A stretch of 16,318 bases of DNA from an uncultured Bdellovibrionales bacterium (GTDB lineage: Bacteria > Bdellovibrionota > FAC87 > UBA2466), in the NCBI GenBank assembly GCA_937903155.1, contig CALCZU010000010.1:1-16318 (forward strand). Direction: 5' to 3'. The notes below the pieces were generated by a model. The model ran no database searches. It saw only the letters and a program-made list of their open reading frames with translations, and was not told where the DNA came from. Of the stretch, positions 8,153 to 14,696 are shown piece after piece. How positions within the stretch are numbered: position 1 is the first letter of the stretch; each line of letters opens with the position of its first letter. Both the position numbers and the translations under genes were made by a program.

Positions 8153-8186
8153 GTGAATTCTAAAGAAGAGAAGAATTCCACTTTTT
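8153..8186 (+). terminator. weak stem-loop followed by T-run between convergent genes
   Basis: GTGAATTCT (8153-8161) pairs with AGAATTCCAC (8172-8181) with one bulged C and a 10-nt loop, and is followed by five T (8182-8186). The stem is AT-rich, so this is a weak candidate for an intrinsic terminator of the mutase transcript. It sits inside the 135-base centre flanked by the two inverted repeats. Confidence 0.3.
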
Positions 8187-8257
8187 CTCATCATTTATTC
8201 ACCGCCAATCCGAAAACTGTCTATTCGTGACCTCTCGTCAATTCTCTCTCGCTACAG

Positions 8258-8295
8258 CGAGATTGCTTCGTCGCTTCGCTCCTCGCAACGACGGG
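8258..8295 (-). repeat. dispersed repeat, copy 3 (38 bp, right arm of inverted pair)
   Basis: Exact reverse complement of the 38 bases at 8085-8122. Read in its own orientation it continues past the core as CTGTAGCGAGA, which makes a small hairpin TCTCGC-TACA-GCGAGA at 8247-8262. Copy 1 shares the first bases of this extension (CTG then a CGA-like stretch), so the full element may be longer than 38 bp, with copy 2 truncated at that end. It ends 23 bases before the stop codon of the glycosyltransferase gene. Confidence 0.88.
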
Positions 8296-8318
8296 TTTTA
8301 CGCCCGGTTTACGAAAGT

Positions 8319-9341
8319 TTAAACCGTCTTGCTCGCGATTTCTTTCGAAGGGCTCGTCGAAAACTGAGCGTAGATTTCTCGATACTGACGAGCGAGAGAA
8401 AACGCATCGAAAACACCTCTATCAAATAAAGCATCGCGCGATTTCTGCGCAAGCGTTTTCAGTTCTTCAAAACCGGGTTGATTGACCAAGAAATGTGAGA
8501 GTGCGAGTGGGCTGTGAGGTAAAAGATCACTCATTGCATGATTCTTATCCGAAAAAATTGTGGGAATATCCCAGTAAAAAGTTTCGAGGGCTAACGTGGC
8601 CCAGTCAAAAGGCTGAGACATCAGATAAACGCAAAGACGCGTATTTTGTAAAAGCTTCATCCAATGGGTTGCGGAAACATTCGTGCTATTTCCTAAAACC
8701 ATGACCTTCTGCTGAATGTTAGGGAATCTTTTCGTCAAAACTTCTTTAAGTTTCGGTACTTTTTCAGCGTCCACAGAATCGCCGACTAAAATCAAAATCC
8801 AGCCTTCAAAGGCGGGTTTCATTCGATCCATGAAATGCACGTAACGTCTTACCGCCGGTTGCACGACGGTGATTTGTTCAGGCGCGATTTGATATTTCTT
8901 TTCGAGCAAAACCGCGTCTTGAGTCGAAGGGACGATGTAACTCTGGTTTCCTTTTTTCGATAAAAAGAAAGGGAGTTTGTCATTTGCAGGGAGCAAAGTG
9001 TTAATCACGGGAAGGGGAAGGGTTCCCTTTGCGCGGTCGACCGGGACAAAACGGTGCAAAAGACTGATATTGGCTTTTTTAACGAATTGTTTATTCCAAA
9101 TCCAGTCAATCGGCGTCGATCCAATTTTTTTTCGGGTATCAAAACGTTTGAGCTGTCCGCTAAAAACTTGGCTCGGATGCGAAAGCAAAACCGTGCGGTG
9201 TTTTTCTATCCAATCACTCGACGCTTCGTTTTCGCCTTGGGCCGAAACCAATTGGTCGATGACTTCTTGGGCGACAAGCCCTTTGGACATAAAATCTTTA
9301 GCGGCGCGGCCGTCAATGCATAAGCGAGGAGTATGTTGCAT
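8319..9341 (-). CDS. divergent GT-B (GT4-like) glycosyltransferase
   Basis: 340 residues. The pattern is that of a two-domain GT-B glycosyltransferase. The N-terminus is LCIDGRAA (7-14), like the IDGRAL start of MtfB-type GT4 enzymes. An interdomain block SYIVPSTQDAVLLEKKYQI followed by ITVVQPAV (134-164) corresponds to the usual 'vpS..s...l...ygv....i.vi..Gv'. The C-terminal Rossmann strand is WILILVGD (181-188). The donor-site segment FDWATLALETFYWDIPTI (245-262) lines up with EGFGLPVLEAMACGTPVI: the second Glu of the EX7E motif is kept (Glu253), but the first is Phe. Shorter than most GT4 proteins and missing the glycine loop near the N-terminus, so activity and substrate are uncertain. 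It lies downstream of fumarase with its own likely promoter. No signal peptide or membrane span. Confidence 0.6.
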   Translation of the reverse strand: MQHTPRLCIDGRAAKDFMSKGLVAQEVIDQLVSAQGENEASSDWIEKHRTVLLSHPSQVFSGQLKRFDTRKKIGSTPIDWIWNKQFVKKANISLLHRFVPVDRAKGTLPLPVINTLLPANDKLPFFLSKKGNQSYIVPSTQDAVLLEKKYQIAPEQITVVQPAVRRYVHFMDRMKPAFEGWILILVGDSVDAEKVPKLKEVLTKRFPNIQQKVMVLGNSTNVSATHWMKLLQNTRLCVYLMSQPFDWATLALETFYWDIPTIFSDKNHAMSDLLPHSPLALSHFLVNQPGFEELKTLAQKSRDALFDRGVFDAFSLARQYREIYAQFSTSPSKEIASKTV

Positions 9342-9347
9342 ACAGTT

Positions 9348-9376
9348 ATTAAATCACCCCTTCAGCCGCAATTCAA
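9348..9376 (-). promoter_or_regulatory. strong putative promoter of the GT-B gene, leaderless geometry
   Basis: On the minus strand: TTGAAT (9376-9371), a 17-bp spacer and TTTAAT (9353-9348, 5/6 match to TATAAT), ending six bases before the ATG at 9341. The predicted transcript starts at the A of ATG. An AAGGGG stretch in the spacer is about 15 bases from the ATG, too far for a normal ribosome site, and would lie upstream of the transcript. The promoter falls between the fumarase stop and this gene. Confidence 0.6.
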
Positions 9377-9387
9377 TGGCTTCTCCG

Positions 9388-10773
9388 CTAAATCATATTT
9401 TTGGGATCGAGGATTTTATCAAGTTCTTTGGAGCTCAACTTCGTGTGTTTCTGAGCGGTTTCACGGATGGTTTTGCCTTCTTTAAAGGCTAGTTTCGCGA
9501 TTTCGGCGGCCTTTTCGTATCCGATGACCGGAGCGAGTGGGGTCGCAAGCATCAGACTTTTTTCTAGGATTTCCGCGAGATGCTCTTCGTTAGCCGTCAG
9601 GCCGCGGACGCACTTCTCATCAAAGAGCCGGACAGACGCACTTAAAGTCGTAATCGCCTGCAGAAGGTGGTGGGCAATGAGCGGCATCATCATATTGAGT
9701 TCAAAGTTTCCAGATTGTGCGGCTAAAGTAATCGCCAAATCGCTTGCCATCACGTTGACGCAAACTTGGAGGAGGGCTTCGCAAATAACCGGGTTGATTT
9801 TTCCCGGCATAATCGAACTTCCTGGCTGCACGGGCGGTAGAGTCAGTTCTCCTAACCCGCAACGAGGGCCACTCGAAAGCCAGCGAATATCATTTGCGAT
9901 TTTAGTGAGGCCCACAGCACAGGTTTTTAAAGCTCCAGACATTTCGACACAGGCATCTTTCGCGCCCTGCGCTTCGAAGTGATTATCCGCCTCTTTGAAT
10001 TTCATGCGGTATTTTTTTGAAAGTTCTTTAATTACAAGGCCTGCGAACTTTTTGTCCGTATTGATTCCCGTACCGACGGCAGTTCCTCCGAGAGGAAGTT
10101 CGAGCAGCGAACCTAAAGCGTTTTCCACTCTTTGCTTGGCTAAAAACACTTGTCGAGCATAGCCCGAAAATTCTTGGCCCAAGGTGATGGGGGTCGCGTC
10201 TTGAAGGTGCGTTCTTCCGACTTTGATGATTTTTTGAAAGTCTTTGGATTTTTTTTCGAGCGTTTGATTCAAAGTAGTCAACGCGGGAAGCAGTTGTTCT
10301 TGAATCAACCGGCAGGCGGTGACATGGATAACGGTTGGAATGACATCGTTACTTGATTGGCCCAGATTGACATGGTCATTCGGATGGATCGGAGAATGGC
10401 TTCCGATTTTTTTTCCTAATGCGACATTCGCGAGATTTGACACCACTTCGTTGAAGTTCATATTCGTCGAAGTGCCCGAACCTGTCTGGAAGATATCGAT
10501 CGGAAACTGGTGATCCCATTTTCCGACTTCTACTTCTTCGGCCGCTTTCTGAATGCTTTTTGCGAGCCTGGCTTCGAGATGACCTAAGCTTGAATTCACT
10601 TGAGCGGCACTGCTTTTTAACGCGGCCAGCGTCGAGAGAAAGTCTCTTCCGAAACGAATTCCGCTGATCGGAAAATTCTCCACTGCACGTTGAGTCGATG
10701 CGCCGTAAAGCGCGTCTTTTGGAAGTTTCACATCTCCCATCGAGTCTTTTTCAATTCTAAAATTTTCTGCCAT
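9388..10773 (-). CDS. fumC: fumarate hydratase class II (fumarase C)
   Basis: 461 residues from the ATG at 10773; a reading from 10839 adds 22 residues unlike the family. Converts fumarate to malate in the TCA cycle and needs no metal cluster. It starts in the usual way (FRIEKDSMGDVKLPKDALYG). It carries the class II blocks TGSGTSTNMNFNEVVSNLAN, HPNDHVNLGQSSNDVIPT (HPNDHVN is the FumC second-site region), the catalytic-His block VGRTHLQDATPITLGQE (His189), SSGPRCGLGELTLP, and the superfamily signature GSSIMPGKINP (318-328) with the mobile-loop serine. The length is normal. GRAAEIAKLAFKEGKT-like residues near the end (YEKAAEIAKLAFKEG) are typical of the C-terminal domain. Cytoplasmic tetramer expected. 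Its start faces the ComEC-like gene with 88 nt between, and the GT-B gene lies 46 nt downstream. Confidence 0.97.
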   Translation of the reverse strand: MAENFRIEKDSMGDVKLPKDALYGASTQRAVENFPISGIRFGRDFLSTLAALKSSAAQVNSSLGHLEARLAKSIQKAAEEVEVGKWDHQFPIDIFQTGSGTSTNMNFNEVVSNLANVALGKKIGSHSPIHPNDHVNLGQSSNDVIPTVIHVTACRLIQEQLLPALTTLNQTLEKKSKDFQKIIKVGRTHLQDATPITLGQEFSGYARQVFLAKQRVENALGSLLELPLGGTAVGTGINTDKKFAGLVIKELSKKYRMKFKEADNHFEAQGAKDACVEMSGALKTCAVGLTKIANDIRWLSSGPRCGLGELTLPPVQPGSSIMPGKINPVICEALLQVCVNVMASDLAITLAAQSGNFELNMMMPLIAHHLLQAITTLSASVRLFDEKCVRGLTANEEHLAEILEKSLMLATPLAPVIGYEKAAEIAKLAFKEGKTIRETAQKHTKLSSKELDKILDPKNMI

Positions 10774-10780
10774 AGCGACA

Positions 10781-10809
10781 AAAATCTCACATCCTGACTC
10801 AAAATTCAA
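10781..10809 (-). promoter_or_regulatory. weak putative promoter of fumC, leaderless geometry
   Basis: On the minus strand: TTGAAT (10809-10804), 17 bp, then GATTTT (10786-10781, only 3/6 match to TATAAT), ending seven bases before the fumC ATG. The -35 and spacing match the other candidates in this window, but the -10 is poor. No Shine-Dalgarno lies at the usual distance from the ATG. Confidence 0.3.
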
Positions 10810-10826
10810 TTTAGGGGAGCGTGCGG

Positions 10827-10855
10827 CTGACAGCCTCATGAGATTGCCCTATTCA
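10827..10855 (+). promoter_or_regulatory. putative promoter of the ComEC-like gene, leaderless geometry
   Basis: CTGACA (10827-10832, 5/6), a 17-bp spacer and TATTCA (10850-10855, 3/6), ending six bases before the ATG at 10862. Neither that ATG nor the in-frame ATG at 10838 has a ribosome site. The 10838 ATG would lie inside the spacer, so 10862 is preferred. Confidence 0.38.
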
Positions 10856-10861
10856 ACTCGA

Positions 10862-11785
10862 ATGAAACGTCTTTTGTATTTCGGAATTTTTGTCTGGAGC
10901 TTTTTTGCAATCGTTCTCGCCTTTCGTCTAAAAGAACGGTTCTCAAGTGAAACTTTAAAAGTTACTTTTTGGGACATCGGCCAAGGCGATTCGATTCTGA
11001 TGGAATTTCCCAAAGGAAAAACGCTTCTCATCGATAGTGGGGGAGGAAATCCTCATTGGACTCAAGGCAGGCCAATTCTTTCGGAACTGCGAAGTAAGGG
11101 CATCTTAAACCTCGATGCCGTTTTGCTCACGCATCCCGATAGCGATCACATCTTAGGCTTTACAGAACTCGTCGATCAAATGGGGATAAAGGAGTATTGG
11201 CTGAACCCCGTCTTCATGGACGACAAAATCGTGCCGCTATTGTGGAAGTTGATTTGGCAATTTAAAGAGCAAAAAGTGAAACCCATTTTTTTTGGAAAGG
11301 CGGAGAAAAGAAATTGGGATGGCGTAGAACTGACGTTTTTGCCCGCTCGTGGCGCGAGCGAAAACGACCAATGCGTGGTCCTCCTCGCGGAATTTCAAGG
11401 CTGTCGAATTCTCATGACGGGAGATATTGAAAAAGATTCCGAGCGCGAATTGAAAGATAAGTTAAATTCTTCTGTTCATCTTTTTAAAGTCGCGCATCAC
11501 GGGAGTAAAACGTCCTCGACCAAAGATTTCTTAAGGAAAGTCGATCCGAAGTGGAGCGTAATTTCGGTGGGATGGGCCAATCGGTATGGTCACCCTAAAG
11601 ACTTTGTCACCGAAAGGCTGCGCGCGCTCGGAAGCGAAGTTTTTCGAACCGATTGGCACGGCTTTGTCGAATTTACGATTCAAAAAAACGGAAAAATTCA
11701 GTGCCGAACCGCGCGAGGAGATTGTGGAACAAGCGAATGCCACTCACTAAGCGACGATTTGAAGTCCCATATGCCGGCGTTTTAA
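10862..11785 (+). CDS. membrane-anchored ComEC-type metallo-beta-lactamase-fold hydrolase
   Basis: 307 residues from ATG 10862 (315 from 10838). One hydrophobic N-terminal helix (LLYFGIFVWSFFAIVLAF, 4-21) is followed directly by a complete MBL-fold domain of the ComEC/Rec2 C-terminal type: VTFWDIGQGDSILMEFP (34-50), LLIDSGGG, the metal site THPDSDH (HxDxDH, residues 91-96), GDIEKDSE with Asp188, FKVAHHGSKTSS with His212, and SVGWANRYGHP with His244. All metal ligands are present, so activity is likely. In ComEC this domain is fused to a multi-helix DNA channel and is thought to degrade the non-transported DNA strand; here the channel is absent and fumC sits upstream, so it is not a broken ComEC at this site. 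Exported orientation of the domain is inferred from the single anchor or signal peptide. Its 3' end overlaps the 3' end of uvrB by 39 nt. Confidence 0.83.
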   Translation: MKRLLYFGIFVWSFFAIVLAFRLKERFSSETLKVTFWDIGQGDSILMEFPKGKTLLIDSGGGNPHWTQGRPILSELRSKGILNLDAVLLTHPDSDHILGFTELVDQMGIKEYWLNPVFMDDKIVPLLWKLIWQFKEQKVKPIFFGKAEKRNWDGVELTFLPARGASENDQCVVLLAEFQGCRILMTGDIEKDSERELKDKLNSSVHLFKVAHHGSKTSSTKDFLRKVDPKWSVISVGWANRYGHPKDFVTERLRALGSEVFRTDWHGFVEFTIQKNGKIQCRTARGDCGTSECHSLSDDLKSHMPAF

Positions 11786-13744
11786 TGCCGAGAGATTGTC
11801 TCTCAGTTCCGCGGCCTTTTCGAAATCTAAATCATGCGCTGCTTTTTTCATTAGCTTTTCGATGCGTTGAATTTCTTTGGGAAGATCCGCATCTTTGACG
11901 GCCTTACCTTTTTTACCAATAGAAACTTCAAAGTAATCCATTTGCTCTACCTGATAAAGTGGATCGTGAATGTTCTTTTTAATCGTCTGAGGCGTAATGC
12001 CGTGTTTTTCATTGTAAGCTTTTTGGATGACTTTACGCCGTTCGGTTTCTTTTAATGCAAAGTCCATCGAATCCGTAATTTTATCCGCGTACAAGATTAC
12101 CGAACCATCGACGTTACGAGCTGCGCGGCCGATCGTTTGGATTAAAGAAGTTTGGCTTCGCAAGAAACCTTCTTTGTCAGCATCCATAATCGCGACGAGG
12201 CCGCATTCCGGAATGTCTAAACCTTCTCTCAAAAGATTAATTCCAACTAAGACGTCAAAAGTTCCCAGCCGCAACTGTCTTAGAATTTCGACTCGTTGGA
12301 GGGCATCGATATCCGAATGCAGATACTGAACTTTTAATCCCATCTTCTGGTAATACTCGGTGAGATCTTCAGCCATTCTTTTTGTGAGCGTTGTCACAAG
12401 CACTCGCTGTTTCTTCTCAATCCGTTTTCGCACTTCGCCGTACAAATCATCAACGCTTCCGCGAGCGGGTTTAACGACGACCTCGGGATCAATCAGTCCC
12501 GTCGGACGGATGATTTGTTCGAAGACGAGACCCTTCGACTTTTCCATCTCATATTTTCCGGGAGTTGCCGAAACGTACACGACTTTATTAATCAAGCTTT
12601 CAAATTCGGAGAAATTCAAAGGTCGGTTGTCTAACGCAGACGGCAATCGAAAACCGTGTTCAACGAGAGTCATTTTTCGAGCTCTATCGCCTCGGTACAT
12701 TCCACCGACTTGAGGAACGGTGACATGGCTTTCGTCGATAAATAAGACAAAGTCTTCTGGGAAATATTCCAAAAGCGTTGGAGGAGGCTCGCCCGGTTTT
12801 CTCCCGGTCATATGGCGGGAGTAGTTTTCGATCCCGTTGCAAAAACCCATCTCTTCGAGCATTTCGATGTCGTAATAGGTTCGACTTTCGAGTCTTTGCG
12901 CTTCGATGAGTTTATTCATCGATTTGAGTTCGACCAAGCGCTCTCGCAATTCATCTTGAATGGAGCGAATCGAATTTTTAAGCTGTTGTTTATCGGTCAC
13001 GTAATGAGAACCGGGATAAATGGCGATTTGATCTAATTCCGCAGTGGTTTTCCCCGTAATCGGATCAATTTTAGAAAGTTTTTCAATCTCATCGCCCCAA
13101 AACTGGATTCGGTAAGCGTCGCTTTCTTCGAATGCGGGAAAAACTTCGACGACATCGCCTCTCACTCGAAAAGTTCCACGATGAAAGTCGTAATCGTTAC
13201 GTTGATACTGCACTTCAACGAGCTGCATGAGAAAGCTGTCTCTGCGATATTCCTGCCCCTGTTTTAGAGGAATCACCATTCCACGGTAAATATCGGGAGA
13301 ACCGAGACCGTAAATACAGGACACGCTCGCGACAATGATGACATCTCGCCGCGAGAGCAGGTTGCGGGTTGCGGAATGTCTCAGCTGATCGATTTGATCA
13401 TTGATCGCAGAATCTTTTTCGATAAACGTATCGCTCGAGGGAATATAGGCCTCGGGCTGGTAATAATCGTAGTAACTGACGAAATATTCCACGGCATTTT
13501 CAGGAAAAAGTTCTTTAAACTCGGCGTAGAGTTGAGCCGCTAGCGTCTTATTCGGCGCCAAAACCAAAGCCGGTTTTTGGAGATTCTGAATCGTGTGGGC
13601 CATCGTAAACGTCTTGCCCGATCCCGTCACCCCTAAAAGGACGGTGTCTCGTTTCCCGGCTTTCAGAGCCGCAGTGAGCTGTTTAATGGCTTCGGGCTGA
13701 TCGCCTCGAGGTTCGTTGGGACTGACAAGTTTGAATTCCGACAT
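11747..13744 (-). CDS. uvrB: UvrABC nucleotide excision repair subunit B
   Basis: 665 residues, close to the usual 660-680. UvrB is loaded onto damaged DNA by UvrA, checks the lesion with its beta-hairpin and recruits the UvrC nuclease. Blocks seen: NEPRGDQPEAI near the start (10-20), Walker A GVTGSGKT (38-45), the beta-hairpin SYYDYYQPEAYIPSSDTFIE (about 91-110), DESH Walker B in LFIDESHVTVPQVGGMYRGD, SATPGKYE, VLVTTLTKRMAEDLTEYY, LREGLDIPE, and helicase motif VI QTIGRAARN. The C-terminal UVR motif (KEIQRIEKLMKKAAHDLDFE onward), which binds UvrC, is intact. The start at 13744 is followed by the normal family N-terminus. The last 39 nt overlap the end of the ComEC-like gene on the other strand. 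Its 5' end is back to back with the KARI-like gene. Confidence 0.98.
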   Translation of the reverse strand: MSEFKLVSPNEPRGDQPEAIKQLTAALKAGKRDTVLLGVTGSGKTFTMAHTIQNLQKPALVLAPNKTLAAQLYAEFKELFPENAVEYFVSYYDYYQPEAYIPSSDTFIEKDSAINDQIDQLRHSATRNLLSRRDVIIVASVSCIYGLGSPDIYRGMVIPLKQGQEYRRDSFLMQLVEVQYQRNDYDFHRGTFRVRGDVVEVFPAFEESDAYRIQFWGDEIEKLSKIDPITGKTTAELDQIAIYPGSHYVTDKQQLKNSIRSIQDELRERLVELKSMNKLIEAQRLESRTYYDIEMLEEMGFCNGIENYSRHMTGRKPGEPPPTLLEYFPEDFVLFIDESHVTVPQVGGMYRGDRARKMTLVEHGFRLPSALDNRPLNFSEFESLINKVVYVSATPGKYEMEKSKGLVFEQIIRPTGLIDPEVVVKPARGSVDDLYGEVRKRIEKKQRVLVTTLTKRMAEDLTEYYQKMGLKVQYLHSDIDALQRVEILRQLRLGTFDVLVGINLLREGLDIPECGLVAIMDADKEGFLRSQTSLIQTIGRAARNVDGSVILYADKITDSMDFALKETERRKVIQKAYNEKHGITPQTIKKNIHDPLYQVEQMDYFEVSIGKKGKAVKDADLPKEIQRIEKLMKKAAHDLDFEKAAELRDNLSALKRRHMGLQIVA

Positions 13745-13759
13745 CAGCGGCAGTATACA
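13731..13759 (+). promoter_or_regulatory. putative promoter of the KARI-like gene, overlapping the uvrB promoter
   Basis: TTGAAT (13731-13736), exactly 17 bp, then TATACA (13754-13759, 4/6), ending seven bases before the ATG at 13767; a transcript would begin at or just before that ATG. The -35 lies inside the first codons of uvrB. The TATA core is shared with the uvrB -10 on the other strand through the palindrome GTATAC (13753-13758). Confidence 0.52.
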
Positions 13760-13778
13760 ACTGTCTATGGATCTTCAA
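13752..13778 (-). promoter_or_regulatory. putative uvrB promoter with overlapping -10, leaderless geometry
   Basis: On the minus strand: TTGAAG (13778-13773), a short 15-bp spacer and TATACT (13757-13752, 5/6), ending seven bases before the uvrB ATG at 13744. The short spacer is a weakness. CAGT (13751-13754) and ACTG (13760-13763) form an inverted repeat around the shared -10 and could be a site for a regulator acting on both genes. Confidence 0.45.
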
Positions 13779-14696
13779 AAGCTCTCCTTTGGAATTTTAG
13801 GGTACGGAAATCAAGGCCGTGCTCATGCGTTAAATTTGCGGGAAAGCGGGGTCAATGTCTTGATTGGCGCGCGGGACGGCCAGGGGAAAACCCAAGCCCT
13901 TGCGGATGGTTTTGAGCCTTTGTCGTTTGATGAAGTCGCTAAAAGGTGCGATGTCCTTGTTTTCTTACTTCCCGATCTCGTGATTCCGGAAGTCTATCGC
14001 AATCTTTCTCCCCATTTTTCGAAAACGAAAAAGGCCGTCGGATTCGCGCACGGTTTTGTTTATACTTATAAACTCATCGAACGGTTTGAAAGCTGCTCTT
14101 ATTTTCTCGTGGGCCCTAAAGGTGCCGGCGCTATCTTAAGAGACCAATTTGTAAAAGGAAAAGGCCTGCCCGCAGTTTATGCGTATTCAGAAGGCGCAAA
14201 ACCACTTGCTGAGTATTACGCCGAAAAGATTGGCTGCGCGTCTTCATATCTTTTAGAAACGACTTTTGAAGAAGAAACGTATTGCGATCTTTTTGGTGAG
14301 CAAGTCGTCCTGTGCGGCGGAATCATGCAAATGATGGAAGCGGCCTACGAAACCCTTGTCAAAAAAGGGATGAGCAAAGAAATGGCCTTTTTCGAATGTT
14401 GTTTCGAATCGAGAATGATTACCGAACTCTGGATGAAATTTGGTCCCAAAGCTTTTTCCGAAAAAATCAGTCCAACGGCCTTCTATGGCGGCCTCACTCG
14501 GGGACAAGCGCTCGTGACTTCCGAAACGAAAAAGAAAATGGAAGGAATGCTAGAGGATGTCGTCAGCGGAAAATTCGCGGCGGAGTGGAAGGCAGAATAT
14601 GAAAAAGGCTCGCCGCTCTTGAAAGCAGAAAGAAAACGTCTTTCCGAATCCTCTCTCGAAAAAACGTATCAAGAAATTTTAAAGGAAATGAAATGA
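13767..14696 (+). CDS. divergent ketol-acid reductoisomerase-like protein (IlvC family)
   Basis: 309 residues from ATG 13767; a reading from 13716 would overlap uvrB and add residues unlike the family. True KARI makes dihydroxyacids for valine and isoleucine. The Rossmann start is FGILGYGNQGRAHALNLRES (8-27), followed by FLLPD and FAHGF (His95), GPKGAG (Lys118), TFEEETYCDLFGEQVVLCGG with Asp174 and Glu178, FFECCFE with Glu210 and Glu214, and KISPTA with Ser235. These match the Mg-binding and catalytic residues of Pseudomonas IlvC (His107, Lys130, Asp190, Glu194, Glu226, Glu230, Ser251). Odd points: about 15 N-terminal residues are missing, the cofactor loop GARDGQGKTQALADG is one shorter and carries Asp, and the 98-125 region is divergent. 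No ilvB, ilvN, ilvD or leuA is nearby. It is coupled by ATGA to a glycosyltransferase. It may be a true KARI or a relative with another substrate. Confidence 0.8.
   Translation: MDLQKLSFGILGYGNQGRAHALNLRESGVNVLIGARDGQGKTQALADGFEPLSFDEVAKRCDVLVFLLPDLVIPEVYRNLSPHFSKTKKAVGFAHGFVYTYKLIERFESCSYFLVGPKGAGAILRDQFVKGKGLPAVYAYSEGAKPLAEYYAEKIGCASSYLLETTFEEETYCDLFGEQVVLCGGIMQMMEAAYETLVKKGMSKEMAFFECCFESRMITELWMKFGPKAFSEKISPTAFYGGLTRGQALVTSETKKKMEGMLEDVVSGKFAAEWKAEYEKGSPLLKAERKRLSESSLEKTYQEILKEMK

Noticed and set aside
3933..8295. The three repeat copies as a CRISPR array.
   Set aside because: There are only three copies, over 4 kb apart or inverted, with no regular spacers and no cas genes.
10774..10839. 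Twenty-two extra N-terminal residues on fumarase.
   Set aside because: They do not resemble class II fumarase, and the internal ATG gives the normal family start.
10838..11785. A broken ComEC whose channel part was lost by frameshift.
   Set aside because: Directly upstream lies intact fumC on the other strand, and the protein has its own start and anchor helix, so no remnant of a channel is present.
13731..13780. A LexA/SOS box in front of uvrB.
   Set aside because: No CTG-N10-CAG, GAAC-N4-GTTC or TTAC-N3-GTAA element is present; CAGT-N5-ACTG has the opposite symmetry to the E. coli box.
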